DNA of 64,000 bases from Deltaproteobacteria bacterium HGW-Deltaproteobacteria-19 (GCA_002841865.1 PHBD01000011.1:62001-126000), one strand, 5' to 3'; shown: positions 52,613 through 62,350, counted from the stretch's first letter. Notes: a model not told the origin generated them from the letters alone. Translations and numbers: made by a program.

Positions 52613-54887
52613 GGGAGAACGACTTCTCCCGGAAGAGCCGCAGGCAGGCGTCCACAACTTCCGGGTCGTAGTACTTTCCCCTGTTCGCGACGATTTCGTC
52701 GAGAGCCGGTTCAATTCCCAGGGCCGGGCGATAGGGGCGGTGATTCATCATCGCCTCCACCACGTCGGCCACTGCCAGGATTCTTGCCTCCAGCAGAATC
52801 TCCCCGCCGGAAAGATTGCCCGGATAACCGGAGCCGTCGAACCTCTCGTGATGCTGATGGACGATTTGGGCCACCGGGTGATGGAACTCGATGTTCCGGA
52901 GGACCCGGAAGCCGACGTCCGGATGGGTCTGGATAAGGCTCATCTCGATGGCGCTGAGCCGGCCCGGTTTGCTCAGGATCTCTGCGGGAATCTGCATCTT
53001 GCCGATGTCATGGATCAGTGCCGCCATCTGGAGTCCCTGGATCCGGTCGTCCGAAAGCCCCATCTCTTCTGCGATTGCCGCCGACAGGTCCCGGACGTGA
53101 CGCTGGTGGCCTGCCGTGTAGGGGTCCCTGGATTCGACGATATCCGAGATGGCCTTGATCGTGCCTTGCAGGGCCGACTGAAGCGTTGCATGACTCTTCT
53201 CGAGGGCCGTCATGTCTTTCATCGTCCCTACGATGCCTGTAAACTGTCCGGATGAATCCACATTGGGACAGGCGCTGATGCTGAAGAGCCGTTCCGACCC
53301 GTCCCGGCTGATCATGCGCGTCATTTCATTCTTCACCGTTTCCCTTTTTTGCCGTATCCGCTTGAAAAGCCCTGTATAAGATGAAATTTCCTCCGCTTTC
53401 ACGAAGTCGGTGAAGGATTTTCCGACCACATCCCCGGTCCCGTGTCCCAGCAGGGCCTCCCAGGCGGGATTTACATATGTATAGGTTCCTTCCGAGTCCA
53501 GGGTGTAGATGATGTCGGGGGCATTTTCGCCGAGGGTCCGGAAGCGTTCCTCGCTCTCCCTGATTTTTTCAAAATCCCGGACCCGGTTGATGCTGACGCC
53601 GATTTGCGGAGCGATTCCCTGAAGCAGGTTCAGGTCGCTCTGGTTCATGGTACGCTGGGAACGAAAGTTGTCCACGGCCAGGACTCCCTCCGCACGCCCT
53701 TCATTCAGGATCGGAACGCATGCAAAGGCCTTGACGCCCATGAACCGGGCGTACTCAAAGCTCTTGGCGGAGAGTTCGGGACGGATCTGTTCGACGTTGT
53801 CGACAAGGAACGGCTTCTGATCCCGGAAGGAGACGATGAAGGGACCCTTTGAATGGGGATTGTCCAGATGGAAGGCGGTGTTCTTGAGAAACCAGGACTC
53901 GTCGGCATTGTATCCGTACCCGTCGACATACAGGAGCCTCGTCCTCTCCGGGTTTGCCAGGAGCACCATGCCGCGGTCGAAATCCAGGAGCCTCTCCATG
54001 GAGTTCATAACGGAACGAAGGAGGTCCTTGGTGCTGAGGATACTGGCGGTTGCCTGCCCGATTTCATTCACCAGGAGCGCATTGTTGTAGCTCGTATTGA
54101 TCCGGTCCATCAATTCCCCGGTTCGCTCGCCTTTCTTCTTGAGGGCCGTTTCGATTTCCGTTTTTTCCACCCGTTCCAGGCCCAGGGACAGAAGGGATAC
54201 GGTTGTGATGGCCGACAGGGTGAAGACGACCCATTCTGTTTCGTCCATGAGGAAGAAAAGAACCGATGCCAACGCCACGCTGACGAGAATGGATGCATTC
54301 CGGATCTGCTTCCAGATATGGCTGGCGGAAACCTCCCAGGAGACGATGTAACGACAGACGTCGCCGCCTTTGTGGATGCAGGTTTCGTGGTCGATCCGGG
54401 CGAACTTGTCGGTGAACAGCCTGCCGATGGCCTCCAGGGTGCCGAGCCGGTTGTCGCACTGGTAGGGCTTTTCGATGACGTCCGGCCTGATCTTGACGGT
54501 GATCTCGATCTGCTGTTTCCCCAGGTTCCGCGTGGAGACGATGCAGGACCGGGAGGCCCGGGTGAAGATCCGGCTGAGCATCCGGTAGGCGATGGAAGGG
54601 TTGACAAAACTCAACGCATACTGCTGAACATCCCCGGCTGCGGCGGAGAGAGCCGAAAAACGGCCGGCCTCCCTGGATATGTCGGGATTCGGAACGGCCT
54701 TGGTGATGGCTTCATGGAAACGATCCACCTGGCCCTGGGTGAACCAGTGTCCGCCGTCTTCGATCTGATACGGGGTCATGCCTGCATATTCAAGGATGGA
54801 GCGGATGTCCACCTTGGGATGATGCGTTTTGAGGTACTCGACGTAATTCTTTGTGATCCTGCTGTTGTAAAGAGCGTCCGTTTTCAT
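52605..54887 (-). CDS. V4R-like/GAF/PAS HD-GYP protein (c-di-GMP phosphodiesterase)
   Basis: 760 residues from ATG 54887, whose ATGA overlaps the stop of the upstream PilZ gene. Residues about 20-170 resemble a 4-vinyl-reductase/heme-NO-like sensor ending in CIHKGGDVCRYIV. Two hydrophobic segments follow (ILVSVALASVLFFLMD, WVVFTLSAITTVSLLSLGL), then a coiled coil, GAF (about 270-430), PAS (about 445-565) and HD-GYP with HDIGK and HHERFDGSGYP. It should degrade c-di-GMP. The operon partner is a c-di-GMP-binding PilZ protein. Confidence 0.9.
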   Translation of the reverse strand: MKTDALYNSRITKNYVEYLKTHHPKVDIRSILEYAGMTPYQIEDGGHWFTQGQVDRFHEAITKAVPNPDISREAGRFSALSAAAGDVQQYALSFVNPSIAYRMLSRIFTRASRSCIVSTRNLGKQQIEITVKIRPDVIEKPYQCDNRLGTLEAIGRLFTDKFARIDHETCIHKGGDVCRYIVSWEVSASHIWKQIRNASILVSVALASVLFFLMDETEWVVFTLSAITTVSLLSLGLERVEKTEIETALKKKGERTGELMDRINTSYNNALLVNEIGQATASILSTKDLLRSVMNSMERLLDFDRGMVLLANPERTRLLYVDGYGYNADESWFLKNTAFHLDNPHSKGPFIVSFRDQKPFLVDNVEQIRPELSAKSFEYARFMGVKAFACVPILNEGRAEGVLAVDNFRSQRTMNQSDLNLLQGIAPQIGVSINRVRDFEKIRESEERFRTLGENAPDIIYTLDSEGTYTYVNPAWEALLGHGTGDVVGKSFTDFVKAEEISSYTGLFKRIRQKRETVKNEMTRMISRDGSERLFSISACPNVDSSGQFTGIVGTMKDMTALEKSHATLQSALQGTIKAISDIVESRDPYTAGHQRHVRDLSAAIAEEMGLSDDRIQGLQMAALIHDIGKMQIPAEILSKPGRLSAIEMSLIQTHPDVGFRVLRNIEFHHPVAQIVHQHHERFDGSGYPGNLSGGEILLEARILAVADVVEAMMNHRPYRPALGIEPALDEIVANRGKYYDPEVVDACLRLFREKSFSLK

Positions 54888-57013
54888 CTCTGAATCATTT
54901 TCTGGGCCCACTGAAGCAGTGCCAGAAGCGGCTTGCTTCGTTGAATCTTGCGTTCCATGTAATGGATGAAAGCGCGCCCGTACTGGACGTCCATGATCCA
55001 CATGGCATACTGCTTGTTCTGCTCTATTCCCTGTTCCGCCGGATACGAGGCCGGGTAGATCATGACCGGGACCTTGGGAATGTCATACACGGCGGTCAAC
55101 TGTCCGATGGCGGCCCGGAGAACGTTCCAGGGTGTGCCGGCCGGATCCAGCATGAAAGCCTTGAAGCCGTTGAGCAGCTCCGACAGGTTCAATCCCAGGT
55201 CCGATTCGTTTCTCCAGAGGGCGACCTTCAGTTGTCCGTCGTGCAGCAAGGCATGCGTCGAGGTGTGACGCACCATTCCGTTTCTCTTGTAGACATCCTC
55301 AACGGATGGCTCCCCCTCTCCGGGCGAGGCGTTCAGCACATCCATCAGGAGCCCTCCCGAAAAGTGCCGGTAGAAGCTCTCCAGGTGCCGCCGCATGGCG
55401 GGAGTCAGTTCCGACAGGGTCCATCCCGGAGGTAAATCGCACGTGTCTCCATCATCCGTGGGAAATTCAATGAAGGCAAAGACATCCTGGGAACAGGCCC
55501 GGGGTTCTTTCATGGCCTTGGCGAAATCCCCTACCATATTCGGGAAGCGGTTTTCCGGCCGGAAATAGAAAACGAGATGGTCCATTCTGACCGAGGGCAG
55601 CCGATGAATGCCTTCGAAGTACTGGACGATCAATTTGAGCATGGCCAAGGCCACACGGAGCGATCCCTTGCGCCGGGCCGCCAGGTGATGCACCATCCAG
55701 GACCGCTCATAGGCTTTGACCATTGAGAGGTGGCCGTAGATGACACCGTCCTCCTGGTAAAGGAAATGCTCGGCGATCTCCGGATGATCGCAGTAGAGCT
55801 TCCGGTATGTCTCCTTGAACTGCTCACGATATTCCTGGATCATCCGGTACTTCTTCGGGTAAAGAAATCCCGTCTGGAACAGGAAACTCCACAGGGCATC
55901 GAGGTCCGGTTCCTGGGAGACGAAGAGGTGCGGATCCGTCATGTTCGTCAGGATGTGGCTCAACTGTTTGTATTCCTGTATATCCATGTCCAGGAAGGCG
56001 AGCCCGCAAAGGGCACGGGATCCTTTTACCTGCCGGTACGCAATCCTGGCCCGGGGAGTGATGATGGCTCCGCCGGGAAAGTGAATCTGTACCTGCGGCA
56101 GGACCATTCCCTGGAGAAGGACCCCGTCGTCCGGACGTTCAAAGACGGAAAAACCCGTCAGGGAGAGGTCATGGATGTCCCGTTGGATCCGTTCTCCCGA
56201 CAGGGGGTGGTGGAATGTGATGTACGCCGAGGGCGTCATCCGATGGCGAAAACTCCGTTTCGGCTTCGTTCGGGTGCGAGGGGGCGGTTCCTCCAGGGCG
56301 GTCAGAACCATTTCCCGGGACCGGCTCCCCGATGTATGCCGGATGCAACGGCAGGAACCGGAATAAACGATGTCTCCGTTGATGGAGAGACGGGTCAGAA
56401 TGGGCCGGTCCTTGTGAAACCAGTGAAAGGAATCCGGAGACTCCGTTCGGGCCAGAATGCGGAAGGCCTGAGCGCTGAAGTCAAGGAGACTCCCCCGGGC
56501 GGTAAAACCGCTCTGGGTGATCTCGGCGGCGATCTCCACCGGAGCCGGGTGCCGCCTGGCGAGCCGTTTCCCGATGGCGAGCCCTTTTTCGGGGATTTGA
56601 ATGGTAAAACTGCCGTTGGTGGCTATGATCTCCGAGATGGGTATCAGAATGACGGATTGTCCGTCGGGAATGACGAGATTGATGAGCCGGAGATGATCGT
56701 TCTCACTGGGAGGATCGCCATGCCACCTGCAGGTGACGGTCCGGTCCTGGCAGCATTCCGGAAAAGCCTCCGCAAGGAAGTCCTCTCCGTACCGGTCGTC
56801 CCGGAGATGAACCTGCAGGGGTGTGCCCTTGAAATGGTGCAGGTTGATGATGTTGATCAATTGATTGGCGGACAGTTTTTCGGAGGAACGTTTGCGTTGC
56901 AGGAATTCATTTCGGAAAACCCAGGACGAAAGGGACACCGCATCCCGGCGACCGGTTTCTGCCGGGTTTTTCTCCGCGGTATGATCGATCTTGGTCTCGA
57001 TCACGGGTTTCAA
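54884..57013 (-). CDS. PilZ-domain protein with C-terminal acyltransferase-like region
   Basis: 709 residues starting at TTG 57013 behind CAGGAGCCA. The N-terminal part (about 40-235) is a YcgR-like domain. The PilZ domain (about 245-360) has KRSFRHRM and IHDLSLTGFSV, fitting the RxxxR and D/NxSxxG c-di-GMP ligands. Residues about 380-700 resemble one or two GNAT-type domains (VIYGHLSMVKAYERSWMVHH, then HTSTHALLHDGQLKVALWRN), which is less certain. It would be a c-di-GMP effector; the next gene (ATGA overlap) encodes the matching phosphodiesterase. Confidence 0.82.
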   Translation of the reverse strand: MKPVIETKIDHTAEKNPAETGRRDAVSLSSWVFRNEFLQRKRSSEKLSANQLINIINLHHFKGTPLQVHLRDDRYGEDFLAEAFPECCQDRTVTCRWHGDPPSENDHLRLINLVIPDGQSVILIPISEIIATNGSFTIQIPEKGLAIGKRLARRHPAPVEIAAEITQSGFTARGSLLDFSAQAFRILARTESPDSFHWFHKDRPILTRLSINGDIVYSGSCRCIRHTSGSRSREMVLTALEEPPPRTRTKPKRSFRHRMTPSAYITFHHPLSGERIQRDIHDLSLTGFSVFERPDDGVLLQGMVLPQVQIHFPGGAIITPRARIAYRQVKGSRALCGLAFLDMDIQEYKQLSHILTNMTDPHLFVSQEPDLDALWSFLFQTGFLYPKKYRMIQEYREQFKETYRKLYCDHPEIAEHFLYQEDGVIYGHLSMVKAYERSWMVHHLAARRKGSLRVALAMLKLIVQYFEGIHRLPSVRMDHLVFYFRPENRFPNMVGDFAKAMKEPRACSQDVFAFIEFPTDDGDTCDLPPGWTLSELTPAMRRHLESFYRHFSGGLLMDVLNASPGEGEPSVEDVYKRNGMVRHTSTHALLHDGQLKVALWRNESDLGLNLSELLNGFKAFMLDPAGTPWNVLRAAIGQLTAVYDIPKVPVMIYPASYPAEQGIEQNKQYAMWIMDVQYGRAFIHYMERKIQRSKPLLALLQWAQKMIQR

Positions 57014-57243
57014 TGGCTCCTGATGAAGAGCGGTTCGTCAGAAAAAAACATCTGCAAAGGCTGCTCCTCTATTGCCGGGATCCGCAAAGTCGTCTACCAG
57101 TATAATATCAGCGCTCGGAATGCAAGCAAAAATAAGGGTAAAATGAGAGGAAGCGTACTGGACCCCGATGAAATATGGAGGTGCTCACACCGCCCGTTGA
57201 GAGAACGCATCAGGTCTGATAAGAGACAGCTGGAGGTCATGGT

Positions 57244-58059
57244 ATGATGGCTTGTCGCCGCTTTCACCGCTTCCCTGTCTGGAAATCCTCTGCTGCCGTG
57301 CTTTTGACCCTGCTTTTCGTCATGGGGGGCTTAACCGGCTGTGGGGTCAGAAAGGGGATTACCTACCGGGAACGACCCGCTGCCAAACCGGAAAAGCCTG
57401 TTCGGAAGGAACTGGCCCGGATGGGATTCACCATTCAGGCCGGGGCGTTTGCCCGGGTGGAGAATGCCGCCCGACTGACGGAGGGACTTCGGTCCCGCGG
57501 CCTCAATGCAACCTATTTCAAGGCCCGGGAGGGGCTCTACAAGGTCCGCTTCGGGAATTTCTCAACCCGGGAGGCGGCCCGCGACCGCGCTGAATCACTG
57601 AAACGCTCGGGAGTGATCGAGGAGTTCTATATCGTTGCCCCCGAGGATTATGCAGTCGCAAGAAGAAAGTCTCTCGGGGAAGCCTTCCTGCGGGACGAAC
57701 TGGTGAAAACGGCATCCGGTTATATCGGGGTGCCTTATCTCTGGGGAGGAACGTCGTCGGATGAGGGCTTCGACTGCAGTGGCCTCACCATGACGGTCTA
57801 TCAGCTCAACGGACTGGATCTCCCCCGGTCCTCCCGGGAGCAGTTCGAAGACGGCACGGCGGTGGCGCTGGAAGATCTTCAGAAAGGGGATCTTGTTTTT
57901 TTTGCCACTTCCGGCAATGGCAAGGTGTCCCATGTCGGGATCTATGTTGGCTCGGGGGCCTTCATCCACGCCCCCGGCAAGGGCAAAAGGATCGGTCGCG
58001 AGTCCATGACCAGGGACTACTACCGGAAGCGGTTTCTCGGCGGCCGCACATACCTGTAG
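57244..58059 (+). CDS. SPOR plus NlpC/P60 peptidoglycan hydrolase lipoprotein
   Basis: 271 residues. A lipoprotein signal (VLLTLLFVMGGLTGCG) precedes a SPOR domain (about 60-130, FTIQAGAFARVENAARLTEG) that binds denuded peptidoglycan. The NlpC/P60 endopeptidase follows (about 150-270), with catalytic Cys in GFDCSGLTMTVYQ and His residues in VSHVGIYVG and FIHAPGKGKR. It cleaves peptide cross-links in the wall. A TGGAGGTC site lies 7 bp before the ATG (57247 is an alternative start). Confidence 0.92.
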   Translation: MMACRRFHRFPVWKSSAAVLLTLLFVMGGLTGCGVRKGITYRERPAAKPEKPVRKELARMGFTIQAGAFARVENAARLTEGLRSRGLNATYFKAREGLYKVRFGNFSTREAARDRAESLKRSGVIEEFYIVAPEDYAVARRKSLGEAFLRDELVKTASGYIGVPYLWGGTSSDEGFDCSGLTMTVYQLNGLDLPRSSREQFEDGTAVALEDLQKGDLVFFATSGNGKVSHVGIYVGSGAFIHAPGKGKRIGRESMTRDYYRKRFLGGRTYL

Positions 58060-58181
58060 TGCCGTCCCGCCGGGCGGATGGGCGGTTGACGGGACTTTCG
58101 TCCTGTGGGCATTGTGATGCGCGAGAGTCGTCGCAGAACCCGGCGTTGCGATTTGATTCAGCGTTGAAGAAAGGAGACGCA

Positions 58182-58640
58182 ATGGCGTTGCACAAGTTCC
58201 GGGCCGAATCGGTTCTGGGGGAGGGGATGGCGGTGGCGAACACCGCGCGGGGATTCGCCATAACGGCGGACGAACCGAAAACGATGAGAGGAACCGACAC
58301 GGGCATGAACCCGGTGGAGATGCTTCTGTGCGCCCTCGGTTCCTGCCTGTGCATCACGGCCCGGTTCCTGGCCCGTCCCTCCGGGATTGACCTTCAGGAG
58401 TTCCGCGTTTCCGTGGAGGGTTCCCTGGATCCGGACGGATTCATCCGGGGAAAGGACGGCGTGCGTTCAGGCTACCAGGATATCCGCCTGACCATGACGA
58501 TCCGCTCCCCTTCTCCCCGCGAAAAGGTCGAGGCCTTCCTGGGGCTTGTCAAGGCCCGCTGTCCCGTCAGCGACAGCCTGTTGCAGGGTGTGCCGATCCG
58601 GACGACGGCTGAAATCCTCAGTGGGGAATTTTCCCGTTGA
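58182..58640 (+). CDS. OsmC family protein
   Basis: 152 residues. The OsmC core is recognisable: NPVEMLLCALGSCLCITARF carries the first catalytic Cys, and LVKARCPVSDSLLQGVPI carries the second in the usual CPV context. These proteins reduce organic hydroperoxides with a Cys pair. GAAAGGAGACGCA precedes the ATG. It lies 82 bp before the sufC gene, suggesting a link with oxidative protection of Fe-S assembly. Confidence 0.9.
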   Translation: MALHKFRAESVLGEGMAVANTARGFAITADEPKTMRGTDTGMNPVEMLLCALGSCLCITARFLARPSGIDLQEFRVSVEGSLDPDGFIRGKDGVRSGYQDIRLTMTIRSPSPREKVEAFLGLVKARCPVSDSLLQGVPIRTTAEILSGEFSR

Positions 58641-58722
58641 CAGGGCAGACGAATTCCATCATAGGCTCACCGGTGTCCGGACCCGTAAACGGCTTCGGAA
58701 AAAGAAAAAAGAGGAAAATGCC

Positions 58723-59490
58723 ATGCTGGAACTGAAAAACATTGTCTTTTCCGTCGAGGACGGTCCCCAGGAAAACGGGGGGAACGGCGGAGGCATCCGC
58801 CGAATCATCGACGGGATCGACTATGCTTTCCGGAAGGGGAAATTTTACGCCATCACCGGCCCCAATGGGAGCGGGAAAACGACGCTGGCGAAGCTCATCA
58901 TGGGGATCAATCCCGTTACGGAAGGGTCCATCCTGTTCGGCGGGAAGAACATCACCGGGTATTCCATCACGGATCGCGCGAAGGCCGGCATATCCTACAG
59001 CTTCCAGCAGCCCGCCCGATTCAAGGGGATCACCTTTCGGGACCTCCTGTCCATCGCCTCCGGTACGGAAGAGGAAATGCAGCTCCTGGCCCTGCTCCGT
59101 CGCGTGGGCATCTGTTCCCTGTCGTTTCTGGACAAGCCGGTTGATTCAAAGCTCTCCGGCGGGGAGATCAAAAAGATCGAGCTGGCCACGACGATCGCCC
59201 GGAACCCGAAAGTGGCCATCTATGACGAGCCCGACACGGGAATCGACCTGTGGACCATCGGGCCCATGGTGAACCTGCTCAAGCGGGAACAGGCGGAACA
59301 CGGTACGACTACACTGGTGGTCAGCCACAACCGGGCCTTCCTGGAGGTCGCCGATGTGGTCCTCATCATCAACGGCGGCCGTTTCGTCTACGAGGGCGAC
59401 CTGAAGGGTGCTCTTCCCCTCCTGAGCGACATGAGCATCTGCAACTACAAGGCATGTGTGAGAATCGACGATGTTGGATGCTTTCGATAA
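58723..59490 (+). CDS. sufC: SufC-type Fe-S assembly ABC ATPase
   Basis: 255 residues. Walker A is GPNGSGKTTLAKLIMG, the signature LSGGEIKKIELA and Walker B KVAIYDEPDTGIDLW, all in SufC form. SufC energises Fe-S scaffold assembly in the cytoplasm. The gene overlaps the SufB-like gene by 20 bp. No sufD, sufS, sufU or sufE gene is in the window, so this is a two-gene unit like the minimal SMS systems of archaea and anaerobes. Confidence 0.92.
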   Translation: MLELKNIVFSVEDGPQENGGNGGGIRRIIDGIDYAFRKGKFYAITGPNGSGKTTLAKLIMGINPVTEGSILFGGKNITGYSITDRAKAGISYSFQQPARFKGITFRDLLSIASGTEEEMQLLALLRRVGICSLSFLDKPVDSKLSGGEIKKIELATTIARNPKVAIYDEPDTGIDLWTIGPMVNLLKREQAEHGTTTLVVSHNRAFLEVADVVLIINGGRFVYEGDLKGALPLLSDMSICNYKACVRIDDVGCFR

Positions 59491-60391
59491 AGAACTGCTG
59501 AAGACGGTTGCGGACCTGGAGGGGCTTCCGAAGGGGGCCTACAACATCCGGAAAAACGGGCGCCTGCTGGCCCGGGAGGTTTCGGCCAACATCCGGATCG
59601 AGAGCCTGGACGACAACCGGGGCATCGTCGTCACCATCAAGCCCGGCACGGTGAACGAATCGGTTCATATCCCCGTGATCCTCAGCCAGGCGGGCCTGAA
59701 CGACGTCGTCTACAACCGCTTCATCATCGGCGAGAAGTCCGACGTGACGATCATCGCCGGCTGCGGGATCCATTGCGGCGGGCCCGATCCGGAAGGCCAC
59801 GAGGGGCTCCACGAGTTTGAGGTGGGGCGGAAGGCGAAAGTCCGCTATGTGGAGAAGCATTACGCCACCGGCCCCGGCCGGGGAAAGCGGTCCCTGAACC
59901 CCTCCACCCGGATGGTCTTGGCGGAGGGTGCCCATGCGGAGATGGAGCTGACCCAGATCGGCGGCGTCGACGAGGCGAACCGCAGCAACGAGGCCGTGCT
60001 GGGACCCGGCAGCGTGCTCCTGGTGACCGAGCGGGTCATGACCGAGGGGAGCCAGCGGGCCGTCTCGCGGAACTCCCTGGTCCTGGAGGGGAATGACAGC
60101 CGGGCGAACCTCGTGTCGCGGTCCGTCATCAAGGACGACTCGGTCCAGGACTTTTTCGCCACCCTGGAGGCCCGTGCCCGGTGCTTCGGCCACATCGAAT
60201 GCGACGCCATCCTCATCGGCAACGGCCGAAACGAGACGATCCCCTCCCTCAAGGCCTTTCACCCGGAGGCGGAGCTGACCCACGAGGCCTCCATCGGCAA
60301 GATCGCCAACGACCAGCTCATGAAGCTCATGAGCCTGGGGCTGAGTTACGAAGAGGCCGTCAACCGGATCATCCAGGGCTTCCTGCGCTGA
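59471..60391 (+). CDS. sufB: SufB/SufD-like Fe-S scaffold protein, short form
   Basis: 306 residues, much shorter than the roughly 470 of E. coli SufB, because the N-terminal region is missing. The beta-helix core and the C-terminal block HEASIGKIANDQLMKLMSLG are present. A Cys and His in IIAGCGIHCGGPDPEGHEG may be cluster ligands. It starts inside sufC, so the two are translated together. The short SufB plus SufC pair agrees with the minimal SmsCB scaffold. Family assignment is firm. Confidence 0.9.
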   Translation: MLDAFDKELLKTVADLEGLPKGAYNIRKNGRLLAREVSANIRIESLDDNRGIVVTIKPGTVNESVHIPVILSQAGLNDVVYNRFIIGEKSDVTIIAGCGIHCGGPDPEGHEGLHEFEVGRKAKVRYVEKHYATGPGRGKRSLNPSTRMVLAEGAHAEMELTQIGGVDEANRSNEAVLGPGSVLLVTERVMTEGSQRAVSRNSLVLEGNDSRANLVSRSVIKDDSVQDFFATLEARARCFGHIECDAILIGNGRNETIPSLKAFHPEAELTHEASIGKIANDQLMKLMSLGLSYEEAVNRIIQGFLR

Positions 60392-60434
60392 TCCGCCGCT
60401 CGCCGGTTCCGGCGGCAACCTGAAAGGATTTCCA

Positions 60435-61499
60435 ATGACTTTCGAAAATCTCCTCGTGACGGGAGGATGCGGATTCATCGGGAGCAACTTCATCCGGTTT
60501 CTCCTGGACCGCGAGGATTTCACCGGGCGGATCGTGAACTTCGACAAACTCACCTACGCAGGCAACCCGGACAACCTGGCGGGTGTCGCGGAGCGATACC
60601 ACGGACGCTATGTCTTCGAGCACGGCGATGTCTGCGACGCCGGGCGCCTGGAGGATCTCTTCGGCCGGTACGGCATCGACGGGGTCTGCCATTTCGCCGC
60701 CGAGTCCCACGTGGACCGGTCCATTCGCCGCCCCGAGAGCTTCATCCACACGAACATCCTGGGGACCTTCCAGCTCCTGGAGCGGGCCAAGGCCCGGGGG
60801 TCCGCCTTCCGGCTCTTCCATCACGTGAGCACCGACGAGGTCTACGGCAGCCTCGGGGCCACGGGGCTCTTCACGGAAGAGATGCCCTACCGCCCCAACA
60901 GCCCCTACTCGGCCTCGAAGGCCGCCTCGGACCACCTGGTCCGGGCCTACTCCGAGACCTTCGGCCTCCCCGCGACGATCTCCAACTGCTCCAACAACTA
61001 CGGTCCCTACCAGTTCCCGGAGAAGCTGATCCCCCTGATGGTCCTCAACGGCCTGGAGGGCAAGGCCCTGCCGGTTTACGGCGACGGCCGGAATGTCCGG
61101 GACTGGTTGTACGTGGAAGACCACTGTGAGGCCATCTGGCTGATCATGAGGAAGGGAAGGCGAGGGGAAACCTACAACATCGGCGGCAACGCGGAGATGG
61201 AGAACATCGCCATCGTCCGGCTGATCTGCGCCCTCCTCGACGAGCTGGCGCCGGTGGAGGGCGGGGAATCCCGGGAGAGGCTGATCACCTACGTTGCGGA
61301 CCGCCCGGGCCACGACCGCCGCTACGCCATCGATTTTTCCAAACTCGCCGGGGAGCTGGGATGGCGGCCCCGCCAGTCCTTTGCCGAAGGGCTGCGAAGG
61401 ACCGTGGCCTGGTACCTGGCGAACCAGCCCTGGATCGAGGGGATCCGGACCGGAGCGTACCGGTCCTGGATCGAGGAGCATTACGGGAAAGAAGCCTGA
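60435..61499 (+). CDS. rfbB: dTDP-glucose 4,6-dehydratase
   Basis: 354 residues of extended-SDR type. The NAD motif is TGGCGFIGSNFIRF, the catalytic triad region HVSTDEVYGSLG with YSASKAASDHL (Tyr-x3-Lys), and the nucleotide-sugar region NNYGPYQFPEKLIPLM followed by NVRDWLYVEDHCEAIWL. These are RfbB/RmlB hallmarks. It makes dTDP-4-keto-6-deoxyglucose for rhamnose and other surface sugars. No other rml gene is in the window. GAAAGGATTTCCA precedes the ATG. Confidence 0.93.
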   Translation: MTFENLLVTGGCGFIGSNFIRFLLDREDFTGRIVNFDKLTYAGNPDNLAGVAERYHGRYVFEHGDVCDAGRLEDLFGRYGIDGVCHFAAESHVDRSIRRPESFIHTNILGTFQLLERAKARGSAFRLFHHVSTDEVYGSLGATGLFTEEMPYRPNSPYSASKAASDHLVRAYSETFGLPATISNCSNNYGPYQFPEKLIPLMVLNGLEGKALPVYGDGRNVRDWLYVEDHCEAIWLIMRKGRRGETYNIGGNAEMENIAIVRLICALLDELAPVEGGESRERLITYVADRPGHDRRYAIDFSKLAGELGWRPRQSFAEGLRRTVAWYLANQPWIEGIRTGAYRSWIEEHYGKEA

Positions 61500-61518
61500 C
61501 GGCGGAAAGGAGACAGCC

Positions 61519-62310
61519 ATGGATTTAGGACTGAAGAACCGGGTGGCCGTTGTGGCCGGAGGAAGCATGGGCCTGGGACTTGCGGTGGCGAAGGCGCTGG
61601 GAAGGGAAGGAGCCCGCCTGGCCATCGGCGCCCTCGACGATCCCGCCCTGCCGGCGGCAGCGGAGGAGATCCGGAAGGAGACGGGGGCTGAGGTCCTCGC
61701 CGTGGCGGCGGACGTGTCCGATCCCGCGCAGGCGAAGGCCCTGGTCCGCAAGACCATCGATCATTACGGAACACTGGATATCCTCGTCAACAACGCCGGT
61801 GGTCCGCCCTCGCTGCCTTTCCTGGAGATTGAAGACGGGATGTGGGAGAAGGGCTTCCACTTGAACCTGCTGTCCACCATCATCATGACCCGGGAGGCCA
61901 TCCCCGTCATGAAGGAGAAGCGGTGGGGACGCATCATCAACATGACCTCCATCTCCGTGAAGCAGCCCATCGACGGCCTCATCCTGTCCAACACGATCCG
62001 CTCCGGCGTCATCGGCCTGGCCAAGTCCCTCTCCAATGAACTGGCGTCGTTCAACGTCACGGTGAACAGCGTCTGCCCCGGCTACACCCTGACGGAGCGT
62101 GTCCGGAGCCTTTCCCGGACCGTTGCCGAAAAGACGGGCACGACGCCTGAGGCGGTCATCGCCAAGTGGGAGGCGGACATCCCCATGAAGCGGCTGGGGA
62201 CGCCGGAGGAATTCGCGGCCCTGGTGGCATTCCTGGCCTCCGAGTCCGCCGGCTACATCACCGGCGCCGCTATCCAGATCGACGGCGGCTGGTACAAGGG
62301 AGTCATGTAG
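61519..62310 (+). CDS. SDR family oxidoreductase with altered active site
   Basis: 263 residues of classical SDR fold. The cofactor loop is VVAGGSMGLGLAVAKALG, then DILVNNAGGPP and the C-terminal AAIQIDGGWYKG. The Ser of the triad is in INMTSISVKQP, but where YxxxK is expected the sequence reads LILSNTIRSGVIGLAKSL, with no Tyr and Arg in the Lys position. Some FabG-like SDRs share this LSNxxR form, and their activity is uncertain. Expected reaction: NAD(P)-dependent 3-oxoacyl or hydroxy reduction. A GAAAGGAGACAGCC site precedes the ATG. Confidence 0.88.
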   Translation: MDLGLKNRVAVVAGGSMGLGLAVAKALGREGARLAIGALDDPALPAAAEEIRKETGAEVLAVAADVSDPAQAKALVRKTIDHYGTLDILVNNAGGPPSLPFLEIEDGMWEKGFHLNLLSTIIMTREAIPVMKEKRWGRIINMTSISVKQPIDGLILSNTIRSGVIGLAKSLSNELASFNVTVNSVCPGYTLTERVRSLSRTVAEKTGTTPEAVIAKWEADIPMKRLGTPEEFAALVAFLASESAGYITGAAIQIDGGWYKGVM

Positions 62311-62350
62311 GGGATTTGTATTTCCCGCCTGCCGGGAATTGGTAAACATA

